This document shows positions 46,850-57,554 of a stretch of 64,000 nucleotides of DNA, in pieces (position 1 is the first letter of the stretch; the number at the start of each line of letters is the position of its first letter). The stretch is from Azospirillum sp. (GTDB lineage: Bacteria; Pseudomonadota; Alphaproteobacteria; Azospirillales; Azospirillaceae): the NCBI GenBank assembly GCA_027486405.1, contig JAIXPD010000024.1:124001-188000 (forward strand), given 5' to 3'. The notes beneath the pieces were generated by a model that was given only the letters and a program-made list of their open reading frames with translations, ran no database searches and was not told the origin of the DNA. Both the position numbers and the translations under genes were made by a program.

Positions 46850-48997
46850 TCACGACACCGTGCGGAGCATCAAGCGCGGCGGTGTGCGTTTGCTGCTCAA
46901 GGCGCTGCCCCGGCCCGACAGGCTGGGGTTGGTCATGAAGTAATTGTGGGCGCTGAACGCGTCCTGGCCCGCCTTCAGGCGATGATACACGCCATCGGTG
47001 GCCAGTTTCCAGGTGCTGGCCTCATCCTTCAGATTGGCGACCATGATCTGGTCGAGAACCTGTTCGTGCACGGTCGGGTTTTCAATCGGAACCAGGGTTT
47101 CGATGCGGCGATCCAGATTGCGGGTCATCCAATCGGCGGAGGAGATGAACAGCTTGGCCTGGGCGCTGGGCAGACCATGGCCGTTGCCGAAGGCGATGAC
47201 GCGGCCATGCTCCAGGAAGCGGCCGACGACGCTGCGCACGCGGATGTTGTCCGACAGGCCCTTCACCCCCGGTCGCAGGCAGCAGATGCCACGGATGACC
47301 ATGTCGATCTGCACACCGGCCTGCGACGCCTTGTAAAGCTGGTCGATGATGGTCGGATCGACCAGCGAGTTCAGCTTCACCCAGATCGCCGCCGGACGCC
47401 CGGCGTTGGCGTGGGCGATTTCCGCCTCGATCAGGTCGGTCAGGCGTTGGCGCAGCGTGATCGGGGCGATGGCGATCTTTTCCAGCACCTTCGGCGTGGC
47501 GTAGCCGGTCATGAAATTGAACATCACCGCCGCGTCGTGGCAGAGCGCCGGGTCGCAGGTGAAGAAAGACAGGTCGGTGTAAATCTTGGCGGTGATCGGG
47601 TGGTAGTTGCCGGTCCCGAAATGGACGTAGCTGCGCAGCGCCTTGTTTTCGCGCCGGACCACCATCGACACCTTGGCGTGCGTCTTCAGATCGACGAAGC
47701 CATAGACGACCTGCGCGCCCGCGCGTTCCAGATCGCGCGCCCAGCGGATGTTCGCCTCCTCGTCGAAGCGGGCCTTCAACTCGACCAGCGCCGTCACCGA
47801 CTTGCCGGCCTCCGCCGCCTCGATCAGCGCGGCGACGATGGGGCTGTCCTTGCTGGTGCGGTAGAGCGTTTGCTTGATGGCGACGACCTGCGGGTCGCGC
47901 GCCGCCTGCCGGATGAACTGCACCACCACGTCGAAGCTTTCATACGGGTGGTGGACGACGATGTCCTTGTGCCGGATGGCGGCAAAGCAATCGCCGCCGA
48001 AATCGCGGATGCGCTCCGGGAAACGGGCGTTGAAGGGGCGGAAAACCAGATCCGGACGCTCATCGACGATCAGATTCTTGGTGTCGACCAGACCGATCAG
48101 GCCATCGAGCGAAAACACATCGTCGGGGGCAACCTTCAACTCGTTGCGCAGGAACTCGCGCAGGTCGGTGGCCATCCCGGCGTCGGTCGCCAGACGGATG
48201 ACGCTGCCCCGGCGGCGGCGCTTCAGCGCGGATTCGAAGGTGCTGACCAGATCCTCGGCCTCTTCCTCGATTTCCATTTCGCTGTCGCGCAGCACCCGGA
48301 ACACGCCGTTCGCCTTGACCTGGAACGGCGGGAACAGACGGTCGATGAACAGCATCACCGTCTTTTCCAACTGGATGAAACGGATCTCCGACCCCGGCAG
48401 ACGGATGAAGCGCTCCAACTGTGACGGCAGCGGGACCAGGGCGTCGATGTGGCGCGACTTGACCGGGTCGTGCAGTTGCAGCGCGATGGAAAAGCCCAGA
48501 TTGGGCAGGAAGGGGAACGGGTGGGCCGGATCGACGGCGATCGGCGTCAGGATCGGGAAGATGTCGTCGAGGAACTTGGCCTCCAGCCAATCCTTTTCGG
48601 AGTCGGTCAACTCCTCCGGATCGACGACGGAGATCCCGGCCTCGCGCAATTCACCCTTCAGCGTGCGCCACATCGCCTGTTGGCTGGCCATCAGCTCGAC
48701 AATGCGGGCCTTGACGGCGGCCAGCTGCTGAGCGGGCGAAAGGTTTTCCGGGCTGGGGGTTTTCACCCCGGCGGCCACCTGCCCTTTCAGACCGGCGACG
48801 CGCACCATATAAAATTCGTCCAGGTTGCTGGCCGAGATCGAGAGGAAGCGCAACCGCTCCAACAGGGGATGGTTGGTGTTCTCCGCCTCGTCCAGGACGC
48901 GCTGGTTGAACGCCAGCCACGACAGCTCACGGTTGATGAAGCGGTCGGGGGACGTCGCTTCAATGCACACCGCATCGAGATCCTGGAGATTGGTCAC
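46850..48997 (-). CDS. ppk: Polyphosphate kinase 1
   Basis: A 715-residue PPK1. [18 protein letters not shown] starts the N domain; [29 protein letters not shown] and [15 protein letters not shown] carry the autophosphorylated His and phosphate-binding residues of the two phospholipase-D-like C domains. It makes polyphosphate from ATP at the membrane face. The start is a GTG at 48997 ([10 protein letters not shown]); the next ATG lies deep in the N domain and would remove it. Co-transcribed with ppx, and divergent from sixA across 147 bases. Confidence 0.94.
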   Translation of the reverse strand: MTNLQDLDAVCIEATSPDRFINRELSWLAFNQRVLDEAENTNHPLLERLRFLSISASNLDEFYMVRVAGLKGQVAAGVKTPSPENLSPAQQLAAVKARIVELMASQQAMWRTLKGELREAGISVVDPEELTDSEKDWLEAKFLDDIFPILTPIAVDPAHPFPFLPNLGFSIALQLHDPVKSRHIDALVPLPSQLERFIRLPGSEIRFIQLEKTVMLFIDRLFPPFQVKANGVFRVLRDSEMEIEEEAEDLVSTFESALKRRRRGSVIRLATDAGMATDLREFLRNELKVAPDDVFSLDGLIGLVDTKNLIVDERPDLVFRPFNARFPERIRDFGGDCFAAIRHKDIVVHHPYESFDVVVQFIRQAARDPQVVAIKQTLYRTSKDSPIVAALIEAAEAGKSVTALVELKARFDEEANIRWARDLERAGAQVVYGFVDLKTHAKVSMVVRRENKALRSYVHFGTGNYHPITAKIYTDLSFFTCDPALCHDAAVMFNFMTGYATPKVLEKIAIAPITLRQRLTDLIEAEIAHANAGRPAAIWVKLNSLVDPTIIDQLYKASQAGVQIDMVIRGICCLRPGVKGLSDNIRVRSVVGRFLEHGRVIAFGNGHGLPSAQAKLFISSADWMTRNLDRRIETLVPIENPTVHEQVLDQIMVANLKDEASTWKLATDGVYHRLKAGQDAFSAHNYFMTNPSLSGRGSALSSKRTPPRLMLRTVS

Positions 48998-49144
48998 GGC
49001 AGCCTCTGATGTTCGTTCGGGTGCGCCCCCTTCGGGCGCGGGCAAAGCTCAGGGGGACAACTCTACCCGATTTGCGTTACGATTTCAGGACTCTCGTTGC
49101 TTTCCCTCTTCCCTCCCCGCGCCTTTTCCTGGAATCGCCCGGTC

Positions 49145-49663
49145 ATGAAGACATTGTTCCTGCTGCGACACGCCAAATCCTCCTGGGACGCCCCGGCCAC
49201 CGGCGACCACGACCGCCCGCTCGCCCCGCGTGGGGAAAAGGCGGCGACTCTGGTCGGCGGCCATCTGCGCCAGCATCACGCGCGGGTCGATCTGGTGTTG
49301 TGCTCCACCGCGTTGCGGGCGGTGGAGACGCGCAAGCGGGTGATGGCGGCAATGGGATCGCCCTTCCCCCCGGTGGAGCATGAGCGCGGCCTGTATCTCT
49401 GTGGGGCGCGGACGCTGCTGGAACGGTTGCGCGACGCGCCCGAGTCCGCCACCAGCCTGATGCTGATCGCCCACAACCCCGACCTGCACGAGCTGGCGCA
49501 GGAGTTGACCGGATCGGGGGACCACGACCACCGGCGGGATCTGGCGGAAAAATTCCCCACCGGGGCCTGCGCGGTTCTGGTCTTTGAAACCCTGCGGTGG
49601 CGCGATCTGGATTTGGGGGCCGGGCGGCTGGCTGATTTTGTGCAGCCGCGCAAACTCTCTTAA
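49145..49663 (+). CDS. sixA: SixA-like histidine phosphatase
   Basis: A 172-residue phosphoglycerate-mutase-fold phosphatase. [20 protein letters not shown] holds the catalytic R8-H9, and [12 protein letters not shown] the second His. SixA removes phosphate from phosphohistidine in phosphotransfer proteins such as ArcB or NPr. Its place between ppk and a CHAD protein hints at a link with polyphosphate control. ATG 49145 is the family start; the frame runs 16 codons further upstream without homology. Confidence 0.87.
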   Translation: MKTLFLLRHAKSSWDAPATGDHDRPLAPRGEKAATLVGGHLRQHHARVDLVLCSTALRAVETRKRVMAAMGSPFPPVEHERGLYLCGARTLLERLRDAPESATSLMLIAHNPDLHELAQELTGSGDHDHRRDLAEKFPTGACAVLVFETLRWRDLDLGAGRLADFVQPRKLS

Positions 49664-49723
49664 CGCGGCGCGGCATCTTGGGGTATCCACGACACCGGAT
49701 GCCGACCGGAAGGAACCGCCCGT

Positions 49724-51337
49724 TTGCCCCGACCCAAGCCCGCCACACCGACCAGCCCGCCCCCCGCCCCAGTTCCAACGCCGGTCCCAAAGGCGACCGC
49801 CGCGCGCGAGGTGGAGTTGAAACTCCATATTGCCCCGGCGGATCTGGCGCGCATCGTGGCGTTGCCCGTCGTGACTGGGCTGGCGGATGGCGCGGCCACG
49901 GTGCGACGCCTGCGCACCGTCTATTACGACACGCCGGATCTGTGGTTGTACGCCCATGGCGTCGCGCTGCGGGTGCGGCGGGACGCCGGGCCGGAGGGCG
50001 TCCGTTTCATCCAAACCCTGAAGACGGTCAACAGCGCCACCGCCAGCGATTCGGCGGGGGTGGCGGTGCGGCGGGAATGGGACTGGCCGGTGGCGGGCGA
50101 GGGGCTGGATCTGTCCATCCTGTCGGCCGAGGCCATCGCCGGGCTGGTCCCCCCCGACATTCGCGGCGCGCTGGTTCCGTTGTTCGCCACCGACATGCGC
50201 CGCACCGCCTTGATCCTGCGCCCCGATCCGCTGACCGCCATCGAACTGGCGGCGGATGAGGGAGTGGTCGAGGCGGCTGGCCGCACCCAACCAATCAGCG
50301 AGATCGAGTTGGAGCTGAAGGCGGGCCGGGTGGCGCGCCTGTTCGATGTCGGGATGCGCCTGCAACAGGCGGTGCCGATGCGGATCGGCACCGAAAGCAA
50401 GGCGGAGATCGGCCTGCGCATGGTGACGGGACGCCCGCCCGCCCCGGTTGACTCGCCGCCGCTGGCCCTGTCGCCCCTGACCACGGTGGCCGAGGCGTAC
50501 CGCCACATCCAGCGCCACGCGCTGCGCCAGTTCCTGGCCAACGAGGCCTGCGCCCTGGCCGGGGGCGATGTCGAAGGGTTGCACCGCATGCGGGTGGCGC
50601 TGCGCCGTCTGCGCACGGCGCACCGGCTGTTCAGCCCCCTCATCGCGTCCGACCAGGCCGACCGGCTGGTGGCGGACAGCCGGGCTTTGGCCAAGCGGCT
50701 GGGACCGGCGCGCGGCTGGGATGTGACGCTGACCGATGTGATCGCGCCGCTGTCCGCCAGCGCCAAGGCCCCGCCCGGTCTGCCCGCCCTGGCCGCCGCC
50801 GCCCGCAGCGCCGGGTCCGGCCCGGCCCGCGACGCGGTGGCCGCCATCCTCGCCCCCTCCTGCACCGCCATGGTCCTGGCCTTGGCCGCCTGGTTGGAGG
50901 ATGGGGCGTGGCTGACCAACCCCGACGGCAGCCGCCGCGCCGCGCTCGACGCCCCGATCACCAGCGTGGCCGCCGGGTGGTTGACGGCCCGTCACGGCAA
51001 GATCGGCAGAACGCCCAAGCTGCCCGAGGATGCGCCAAGCTGGGACAAGCTGCGGCGGCGTCTGCGCGCCCTGCGCTACACGGTGGAGTTCTTTCGCGGC
51101 CTGTACCCGGATGGTGCGACCCAGCCCTTTGTCCAGGCGCTGGAGGATCTCTTGCTGGCGTTCGACACCGACCACGACGCGGCGACCAGCCGGAAGATGC
51201 TGTCCGCCCTGCCCGGCGTGGACCGCAAGACGCTGGCGGCGACGGTGGCCTGGATCGACCGGCGTGCGGAAAAGCGACGCCGCGCCCTGCCCGATCTGTG
51301 GACGCGCTTTCTGGCGACGCCGCCCTTCTGGGGCTGA
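49724..51337 (+). CDS. CYTH-CHAD domain protein
   Basis: A 537-residue two-domain protein. After a Pro-rich leader comes a CYTH domain with the EVELK motif (29-33) and alternating charged strands ([20 protein letters not shown]), the tunnel fold of triphosphatases. From about 255 a CHAD domain follows: [33 protein letters not shown] and [15 protein letters not shown], rich in Arg and His and known to bind polyphosphate. It probably hydrolyses or senses inorganic (poly)phosphate. The start is TTG 49724, 9 bases after AAGGA. It is 60 bases downstream of sixA. Confidence 0.9.
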   Translation: MPRPKPATPTSPPPAPVPTPVPKATAAREVELKLHIAPADLARIVALPVVTGLADGAATVRRLRTVYYDTPDLWLYAHGVALRVRRDAGPEGVRFIQTLKTVNSATASDSAGVAVRREWDWPVAGEGLDLSILSAEAIAGLVPPDIRGALVPLFATDMRRTALILRPDPLTAIELAADEGVVEAAGRTQPISEIELELKAGRVARLFDVGMRLQQAVPMRIGTESKAEIGLRMVTGRPPAPVDSPPLALSPLTTVAEAYRHIQRHALRQFLANEACALAGGDVEGLHRMRVALRRLRTAHRLFSPLIASDQADRLVADSRALAKRLGPARGWDVTLTDVIAPLSASAKAPPGLPALAAAARSAGSGPARDAVAAILAPSCTAMVLALAAWLEDGAWLTNPDGSRRAALDAPITSVAAGWLTARHGKIGRTPKLPEDAPSWDKLRRRLRALRYTVEFFRGLYPDGATQPFVQALEDLLLAFDTDHDAATSRKMLSALPGVDRKTLAATVAWIDRRAEKRRRALPDLWTRFLATPPFWG

Positions 51338-51491
51338 GGGCCTTTTGCGGGTGCGGCCGACGGAACGCCGCATAGGATAGGGAACGCGGTGGCAATCGCC
51401 CAATCCGCTCCTATATCGTCGCGTCGGCACCTTGATCGGCTCCGGTGGCGCGGGCAGGTTGCCTCTTTCCAATCCAGCCGGTTTCGGGTAA

Positions 51492-51506
51492 GAACGCAAC
51501 ATGAAC
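51492..51506 (+). promoter_or_regulatory. LexA (SOS) box candidate at the uvrA start
   Basis: GAAC-GCAACAT-GAAC, on the complementary strand GTTC-N7-GTTC, exactly the alphaproteobacterial LexA consensus. It overlaps the uvrA ATG (51501-51503), placing uvrA under SOS control. Confidence 0.7.
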
Positions 51507-54380
51507 AAATTCATCAGCGTCCGTGGTGCGCGCGAGCACAATCTGAAGAACGTCGATGTGGATCTGCCGCGCGACGAGCTGATTGTCATCACCGGCCTGT
51601 CGGGGTCCGGCAAATCGTCGTTGGCCTTCGACACGATTTACGCCGAGGGGCAACGCCGTTACGTCGAAAGCCTGTCGGCCTACGCGCGCCAGTTCCTGGA
51701 GCTGATGCAGAAACCGGACGTCGATTCGATTGAAGGGCTGTCGCCCGCCATCTCCATCGAACAAAAGACGACCTCGCGCAATCCCCGCTCCACCGTTGGC
51801 ACGGTGACGGAGATTTACGATTACATGCGCCTGCTGTGGGCGCGGGTTGGCGTCCCCTATTCCCCCGCCACCGGCTTGCCGATCGAAAGCCAGACGGTCA
51901 GCCAGATGGTGGACCGGGTGATGGCGATGCCGGAGGGCACGCGCCTGCTGCTGCTCGCCCCCTTCGTCCGGGGCCGCAAGGGGGAGTACAAGAAGGAAAT
52001 CCAGGACCTGCGCAAGCGCGGCTTCCAGCGCGTGCGCGTCGATGGAACCATGCACGAGATCGACGAGGTTCCCGCCCTCAACAAAAAGCTGAAGCACGAC
52101 ATCGAGGTCGTGGTGGACCGCATTGTGGTGCGCGACGGCCTGGGCAACCGGTTGGCCGATTCGCTGGAAACCGCGCTGGGGCTGGCCGAGGGGATCGTCT
52201 GGGTGGAAAACGCCGACAGCGGCGAACAGACGGTGTTCTCGCAGAAATTCGCCTGCCCGGTGTCCGGTTTCACCATCCCGGAAATCGAACCCCGGCTGTT
52301 CTCCTTCAACAACCCGTTCGGGGCCTGCCCGGCCTGCGACGGGTTGGGCAGCAAGATCTATTTCGACCCGATGTTGGTGGTCCCGGACGAACGGTTGCCG
52401 CTGTCCAAGGGAGCCATCGCGCCCTGGGCCGGATCGACCTCCAAATATTATGACCAGACGCTGGAGAGCATCGCTCGTCATTTCGACGTGTCGATGACCA
52501 CGCCCTGGCAGGATCTGCCCGATCTGGTGCGCCACACCATCCTGTACGGTTCGGGCGGCGAACCGATCACCATGACCTACGAAGACGGCCTGCGCAGCTA
52601 CCAGACCGCCAAGCCCTTCGAAGGCATCATCAACAACATGGAACGCCGTTACCGCGAGACCGACAGCGCGTGGTCGCGCGATGAAATGGCGAAGTTCCAA
52701 TCCTCCCAACCCTGCGAGGTGTGCAAGGGCGCGCGGCTGAAGCCGGAGGCGCTGGCGGTCAAGGTGCGCGGGCGGCACATCTCCGAGGCGACCGAACTGT
52801 CGATCGCCGAAGCGGCGGCGTGGTTCGGCGAACTGAACGCCCATCTGCGCCCCAAGGATCAGGAGATCGCTTACCGCATCCTGAAGGAGATCAACGAGCG
52901 GTTGGGCTTTCTCAACGCCGTGGGGCTGGAGTATCTGACCCTGGCGCGCGGTTCCGGCACCCTGTCGGGTGGGGAAAGCCAGCGCATTCGCCTGGCCTCC
53001 CAAATCGGGTCGGGCCTGACCGGCGTGCTCTATGTGCTGGACGAACCGTCCATCGGCCTGCACCAGCGCGACAACGACCGGCTGCTCGAAACCCTGAAGC
53101 GGCTGCGCGACATCGGCAACACGGTGATCGTGGTCGAGCATGACGAGGACGCGATCCGCAGCGCCGATTATCTGGTCGATATGGGGCCGGGGGCCGGGCA
53201 GCATGGCGGAACCGTCATCGCCCAGGGGCGACCGGAGGAGGTTTGCCAGCATCCGGACAGCGTCACCGCGCAATTCCTTAACGGAACCCGCTTCGTTCCG
53301 GTGCCAGAAACGCGCCGCCCCGGCCATCCCGGCCAGTTCCTGGAGGTGACGGGCGCGCGGGCCAACAATCTGAAAAACGTCTCGGCCAAGATCCCGCTGG
53401 GAACCTTCACCTGCGTCACCGGCGTGTCGGGTGGGGGCAAATCCACCCTCATCATCGAAACGCTCTACAAGGCGGTGGCGCGCAAGCTGATGGGTGCCCG
53501 GGAGCATCCGGCGGAGCATGATTCGGTGCTGGGGCTGGAGCATCTCGACAAGGTCATCGACATCGACCAGTCGCCCATCGGCCGCACCCCGCGTTCCAAC
53601 CCGGCGACCTACACCGGGGCCTTCACGCCGATCCGCGATTGGTTCGCCGGCCTGCCGGAGGCCAAGGCGCGCGGTTATGGCCCCGGTCGTTTCTCCTTCA
53701 ACGTCAAGGGCGGGCGCTGCGAAGCCTGCCAGGGTGACGGCGTCATCAAGATCGAGATGCATTTCCTGCCCGACGTCTACGTGACCTGCGACGTCTGCCA
53801 CGGCAAGCGCTACAACCGCGAGACGCTCGACGTCACCTACCGCGACAAGACCATCGCCGACGTGCTCGACATGACGGTCGAGGAGGGCAAGGAGTTCTTC
53901 AAGGCGGTGCCGGGCATCCGCGACAAGCTGGAAACGCTGGAGCGGGTTGGCCTCGGCTACATCCACATCGGGCAGGCGGCCACCACCCTGTCCGGCGGCG
54001 AGGCGCAGCGAGTCAAGCTGTCGAAGGAGCTGAGCCGCCGCGCCACCGGGCGCACGCTCTACATCCTCGACGAACCGACCACCGGCCTGCATTTCGCCGA
54101 TGTGGAAAAGCTGATGGAGGTGCTGCACGCCCTGGTCGATCAGGGGAACACGGTGCTGGTGATCGAACACAATCTGGAGGTCATCAAGACCGCCGATTGG
54201 ATCATCGACCTTGGCCCCGAAGGCGGAACCGGCGGTGGCGAGGTCGTGGCGCAGGGCACGCCGGAGCAGGTGGCCACGGTCGCCCGCAGCTACACCGGTC
54301 GTTACCTTGCCCCCTATCTGGACAAGGCGAAAACAAAGGCGAAAACGGGGGCAAAAAGCAAGGCGCGGGAAACCGCGTGA
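51501..54380 (+). CDS. uvrA: UvrABC excision nuclease subunit A
   Basis: A 959-residue ABC-type DNA-damage sensor. [15 protein letters not shown] and Walker [10 protein letters not shown] (32-40) open the first nucleotide-binding domain; the second has GVSGGGKST. Zinc-finger cysteines are seen in [24 protein letters not shown] and CDVCHGKR, and ABC signatures [12 protein letters not shown] and [12 protein letters not shown] are intact. UvrA finds bulky lesions and loads UvrB for nucleotide-excision repair. The C-terminal 15 residues are a Lys/Ala-rich tail. An SOS-type LexA box overlaps the start. Confidence 0.97.
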   Translation: MNKFISVRGAREHNLKNVDVDLPRDELIVITGLSGSGKSSLAFDTIYAEGQRRYVESLSAYARQFLELMQKPDVDSIEGLSPAISIEQKTTSRNPRSTVGTVTEIYDYMRLLWARVGVPYSPATGLPIESQTVSQMVDRVMAMPEGTRLLLLAPFVRGRKGEYKKEIQDLRKRGFQRVRVDGTMHEIDEVPALNKKLKHDIEVVVDRIVVRDGLGNRLADSLETALGLAEGIVWVENADSGEQTVFSQKFACPVSGFTIPEIEPRLFSFNNPFGACPACDGLGSKIYFDPMLVVPDERLPLSKGAIAPWAGSTSKYYDQTLESIARHFDVSMTTPWQDLPDLVRHTILYGSGGEPITMTYEDGLRSYQTAKPFEGIINNMERRYRETDSAWSRDEMAKFQSSQPCEVCKGARLKPEALAVKVRGRHISEATELSIAEAAAWFGELNAHLRPKDQEIAYRILKEINERLGFLNAVGLEYLTLARGSGTLSGGESQRIRLASQIGSGLTGVLYVLDEPSIGLHQRDNDRLLETLKRLRDIGNTVIVVEHDEDAIRSADYLVDMGPGAGQHGGTVIAQGRPEEVCQHPDSVTAQFLNGTRFVPVPETRRPGHPGQFLEVTGARANNLKNVSAKIPLGTFTCVTGVSGGGKSTLIIETLYKAVARKLMGAREHPAEHDSVLGLEHLDKVIDIDQSPIGRTPRSNPATYTGAFTPIRDWFAGLPEAKARGYGPGRFSFNVKGGRCEACQGDGVIKIEMHFLPDVYVTCDVCHGKRYNRETLDVTYRDKTIADVLDMTVEEGKEFFKAVPGIRDKLETLERVGLGYIHIGQAATTLSGGEAQRVKLSKELSRRATGRTLYILDEPTTGLHFADVEKLMEVLHALVDQGNTVLVIEHNLEVIKTADWIIDLGPEGGTGGGEVVAQGTPEQVATVARSYTGRYLAPYLDKAKTKAKTGAKSKARETA

Positions 54381-54395
54381 TGCTACGCTGACCCG

Positions 54396-54704
54396 ATGAT
54401 GAACGAGGTTCGGCTGCGCGCGCTCGACACCGTCCGGCGGATCGTGATGGACCGGCTGGCGGGGCGCGAGGCGCGCGTGTTTCTCTTCGGCTCCTGCGCG
54501 CGCGGCACCCCCCGGCATTGGAGCGACATCGACGTCGCCATCGACCCGGCGGAACCGGTTCCCGCCGGACTGATGGCCGACATCGTCGAGGATTTGGACG
54601 AAAGCACCGTGCCGTACTTTGTCGATGTCGTCGATCTGACCCAGACCCGCCCCGCGTTTCGCGAGGCTGTCATGCGCGAGGGCATCGAATGGACGCGGCC
54701 CTGA
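54396..54704 (+). CDS. Orphan MNT-type nucleotidyltransferase
   Basis: A 102-residue minimal nucleotidyltransferase. The motif GS-x10-DxD is FGSCARGTPRHWSDIDVAID with G32, S33, D44 and D46; a third Asp is at 77 or 80 (YFVDVVD). Such proteins pair with HEPN toxins in MNT-HEPN systems and AMPylate the HEPN partner, or act alone as tRNA-modifying toxins. No HEPN gene is visible on either side, so this is a stand-alone copy. Start ATG 54396, 15 bases after the uvrA stop; an ATG one codon later is equally good. Confidence 0.82.
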   Translation: MMNEVRLRALDTVRRIVMDRLAGREARVFLFGSCARGTPRHWSDIDVAIDPAEPVPAGLMADIVEDLDESTVPYFVDVVDLTQTRPAFREAVMREGIEWTRP

Positions 54705-54785
54705 CAACTGCGCGCTGGCGTCTGGCGCTCCGCGCGGCTATGACGCGGCGGTGAGCGTGAAACATCCGTATTGTTGGAACCATCC

Positions 54786-56123
54786 ATGACCGACACCCTT
54801 CGCCCCGTCCATGTCATCGGCGGCGGTCTCGCCGGGTCCGAGGCCGCGTGGCAGATCGCCGAACGCGGCGTGCCCGTCGTGCTGCACGAAATGCGGCCCG
54901 TCCGCAAAACCGACGCGCACGACACCGACAAGCTGGCGGAGCTGGTCTGTTCCAACTCCTTCCGCTCCGACGACGCCGAATACAACGCCGTCGGCCTGCT
55001 GCACGAGGAGATGCGGCGTTGCGGTTCGCTGATCCTGCGATGTGCGGACGCGCACAAGGTTCCGGCGGGCGGTGCGCTGGCGATGGACCGCGACCATTTC
55101 GCCGACGCGGTGACGGAGGCCATCACCGGCCACCCGCTGATCACGCTGGAGCGCGGCGAGATCGCCGGTCTGCCGCCGGAGGAGTGGGACAGCGTGGTCA
55201 TCGCCACCGGCCCCCTCACCTCCCCCGCGCTGGCCGAAGCCATCCGCGCCTTCACCGGCGAAGAATCGCTGGCCTTCTTCGACGCCATCGCCCCGATTGT
55301 CTATTTGGAGAGCGTCGATCTGTCCAAGGCGTGGTTCCAGTCGCGCTACGACAAGCCCGGCCCCGGCGGGACCGGCAAGGATTACATCAACTGCGCCTTT
55401 GAAAAGGACGAGTACCGCGCCTTCATCGCCGCCCTGATCGAGGGCGAGAAGGTCGATTTCAAGGAGTGGGAGAAGAACACCCCCTATTTCGAAGGCTGTC
55501 TGCCCATCGAGGTGATGGCCGAACGCGGTGTGGACACCCTGCGCTATGGCCCGATGAAGCCGGTTGGACTGACCAACCCGCACAAGCCGGAGCGCCGCCC
55601 CTACGCCGTGGTGCAGTTGCGCCAGGACAACGCGCTGGGGACCCTCTACAACCTCGTCGGTTTCCAAACCAAGCTGCGCCACGCCGAACAGAGTCGCATC
55701 TTCCGCATGATCCCCGGCCTGGAAAACGCCGAATTCGCGCGGCTGGGCGGGCTGCACCGCAACACCTTCCTGAACAGCCCGCGCCTGCTTGACAACGCGC
55801 TGCGGCTGAAGGCGCAACCGCGCCTGCGCTTTGCCGGGCAGGTCACGGGCTGTGAGGGCTATGTGGAGAGCGCGGCGGTCGGCCTGCTCGCCGGGCGCTT
55901 CGCCGCCGCCGACCGGCTGGGCGGCGACTGCGTCGCCCCGCCGCCGACCACGGCCCTGGGGGCCATCCTCAGCCACATCACCGGCGGGGCGGAGGCGGAA
56001 ACCTTCCAGCCGATGAACGTCAATTTCGGCCTGTTCCCGCCGGTGGATGAGAAAATCCGGGGACGCGACCGCAAGCTGGCCTACACCCGCCGCGCGTTGG
56101 CCGATTTGGCGGACTGGATCTGA
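54786..56123 (+). CDS. trmFO: TrmFO, folate/FAD-dependent tRNA U54 methyltransferase
   Basis: A 445-residue flavoprotein. [20 protein letters not shown] binds [23 protein letters not shown] and [15 protein letters not shown] hold the two conserved cysteines of the family. It makes the ribothymidine at position 54 of tRNA using methylene-tetrahydrofolate in place of SAM-dependent TrmA. The ATG 54786 was chosen; five further in-frame codons upstream lack homology. It is convergent with fosA. Confidence 0.94.
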   Translation: MTDTLRPVHVIGGGLAGSEAAWQIAERGVPVVLHEMRPVRKTDAHDTDKLAELVCSNSFRSDDAEYNAVGLLHEEMRRCGSLILRCADAHKVPAGGALAMDRDHFADAVTEAITGHPLITLERGEIAGLPPEEWDSVVIATGPLTSPALAEAIRAFTGEESLAFFDAIAPIVYLESVDLSKAWFQSRYDKPGPGGTGKDYINCAFEKDEYRAFIAALIEGEKVDFKEWEKNTPYFEGCLPIEVMAERGVDTLRYGPMKPVGLTNPHKPERRPYAVVQLRQDNALGTLYNLVGFQTKLRHAEQSRIFRMIPGLENAEFARLGGLHRNTFLNSPRLLDNALRLKAQPRLRFAGQVTGCEGYVESAAVGLLAGRFAAADRLGGDCVAPPPTTALGAILSHITGGAEAETFQPMNVNFGLFPPVDEKIRGRDRKLAYTRRALADLADWI

Positions 56124-56149
56124 TCCAGTGGATTTGGGGACCTGATCGG

Positions 56150-56575
56150 TCAGTCGAACAGAACCATGCCCGGCGGCGGGTTGGTCCGATAGGCCGCCAA
56201 GCGGCTGTCCAACCCGCCGACGTGCAGTTCGATCCGGTGGCCGTCCGGGTCGAGGATGTAGAGCGACTCGCCCTCGCTGCGGTTGTCCTTCCAGCGCGGG
56301 GCAACCGCCGCCACCCGCCCCGCCAACGCAGCAAAGGCGTCCGCCGCCACGTCAAAGGCGATGTGGGTGTAATCGCCGCGCACCGCGTGGGCGGCCTGCG
56401 GATCCACCGACAGGCAGAGCCACAGCGATCCCACCTCCAGATAGGCCCCACCGGGCCAGAGCGCGCGCAGGCGAACCCCCAACACATCCCGGTAAAAGGC
56501 CAGGGAGCGGTCCAGATCGACCACGGCGAGCGTCAGGTGGTTGAGGCCGCGCACGGCCGGAGCCGTGCTGCTCAT
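56150..56575 (-). CDS. fosA: FosA-like fosfomycin glutathione transferase (VOC family)
   Basis: A 141-residue single glyoxalase-fold protein close to FosA. Metal ligands H13 (GLNHLTLAV), H71 (DYTHIAF) and E116 (IELHVG) are present, as are the Thr next to the first His, the K+-loop [12 protein letters not shown] and a C-terminal [10 protein letters not shown]. FosA adds glutathione to fosfomycin and inactivates it. Start ATG 56575 shares a base with the upstream stop (TGATG), so it is coupled to the NDUFAF6-like gene. The frame runs 9 codons further upstream to another ATG inside that gene. Confidence 0.88.
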   Translation of the reverse strand: MSSTAPAVRGLNHLTLAVVDLDRSLAFYRDVLGVRLRALWPGGAYLEVGSLWLCLSVDPQAAHAVRGDYTHIAFDVAADAFAALAGRVAAVAPRWKDNRSEGESLYILDPDGHRIELHVGGLDSRLAAYRTNPPPGMVLFD

Positions 56576-57429
56576 CAATAGCGTCCGCGCAGCGCCGCCC
56601 ATCCCAGACGAAGCTGGCGGAACGGGTGCGGCAGCAGCACGCGCGGGCTGAACACGTCATGGTCGGCCCGGGCGATGACGCCGAGATGCAGATCGGCCAG
56701 CGTCGCAGGCAGCAGGGCGGGAAACGCCGCCTTGGGGATCTTGCGCCGCAGCGCCCGCGCCTGTTCCAGATGCTCCAACGCCACACGGGCGACGTCGGCG
56801 ATCACCGGGCGCAGCTCGCTCTTGGACCGTCCGGCGAACAGATCCTCCGACCGCGCGCCGTGGGCGTCCATGCGGTCGCTGGGCAGCAATTGGCGGTGCT
56901 GGCGGGCCAGAAACGGGACCGCGCGCAGAATCCCGGCGAGCGCAAAGGCGATGCCGACGTGCCGCCCGGCGGCCATCGCCGCCTCGTCGCGCACGCCGAC
57001 GATCTCCAACGCCAACTGCACCAGCGGCGCGCCGGTGACGTCGGCGTAATTGACCAGACACGCAAGATCGGCGGGCGGGGTGTCGTCCAGATCGGCTTCG
57101 CGCGCGTCGATCAGCCGATCAAACAGCGACCGGCTGAGGCGCAGGGTCTTTGCCGCCTCTGCCAACGGATCCATCACGGCGTGGCGCGGTACGGGTCCGT
57201 CCTCATAGACAGCCTCGACACCGTCGCGCCAGAATTGGAGCCGCATTTGACCAAGGATCGGTTCGCTGACGACTTCACGGGTCTTGGCAATCTCCAAGTT
57301 GAACGCGTGCAGCGCAAACAGCGCCTCGCGTTTTTCCGGTGGAGCGAACAGCGCCGTCAAGAAATGATCGTTGTCGTGTTTACGGACCTCCAGCCCGCAA
57401 TAGGACAGATCGGTCGTGGGCGTCGCCAT
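56575..57429 (-). CDS. Squalene/phytoene synthase-fold protein, NDUFAF6-like
   Basis: A 284-residue protein of the isoprenoid synthase fold. [20 protein letters not shown] and [19 protein letters not shown] match human NDUFAF6, a complex I assembly factor. The first Asp-rich motif (DDxxD) of real synthases is missing: the matching place reads [12 protein letters not shown], and the second motif reads [12 protein letters not shown]. It is therefore probably not a synthase, in contrast to HpnC and HpnD next door. I start at ATG 57429 ([12 protein letters not shown]). Divergent from hpnC. Confidence 0.82.
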   Translation of the reverse strand: MATPTTDLSYCGLEVRKHDNDHFLTALFAPPEKREALFALHAFNLEIAKTREVVSEPILGQMRLQFWRDGVEAVYEDGPVPRHAVMDPLAEAAKTLRLSRSLFDRLIDAREADLDDTPPADLACLVNYADVTGAPLVQLALEIVGVRDEAAMAAGRHVGIAFALAGILRAVPFLARQHRQLLPSDRMDAHGARSEDLFAGRSKSELRPVIADVARVALEHLEQARALRRKIPKAAFPALLPATLADLHLGVIARADHDVFSPRVLLPHPFRQLRLGWAALRGRY

Positions 57430-57554
57430 GGGAATCCTGGGTGAAAAAAGAAAGGTGGTGCGGTGTGGAACGTAAGACAAAGCCCCAACTGAAGCCCATA
57501 GTAAACAGCGATGGCCGCACCGCCAGCCCTGTGATGCCTCCGGCACGGATATCC

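Noticed and set aside
51363-51385. GAAC...GAAC pair upstream of uvrA as a LexA box
   Set aside because: The spacer is 15 bases, not 7; the pair at 51492-51506 fits the consensus instead.
51411-54707. A 1098-codon open frame on the minus strand across uvrA
   Set aside because: Antisense shadow of uvrA, with no recognisable domain; the plus-strand product is unmistakable.
56575-57429. Call as phytoene synthase of carotenoid synthesis
   Set aside because: Both catalytic Asp-rich motifs are absent and the sequence fits NDUFAF6; no carotenoid genes are nearby.
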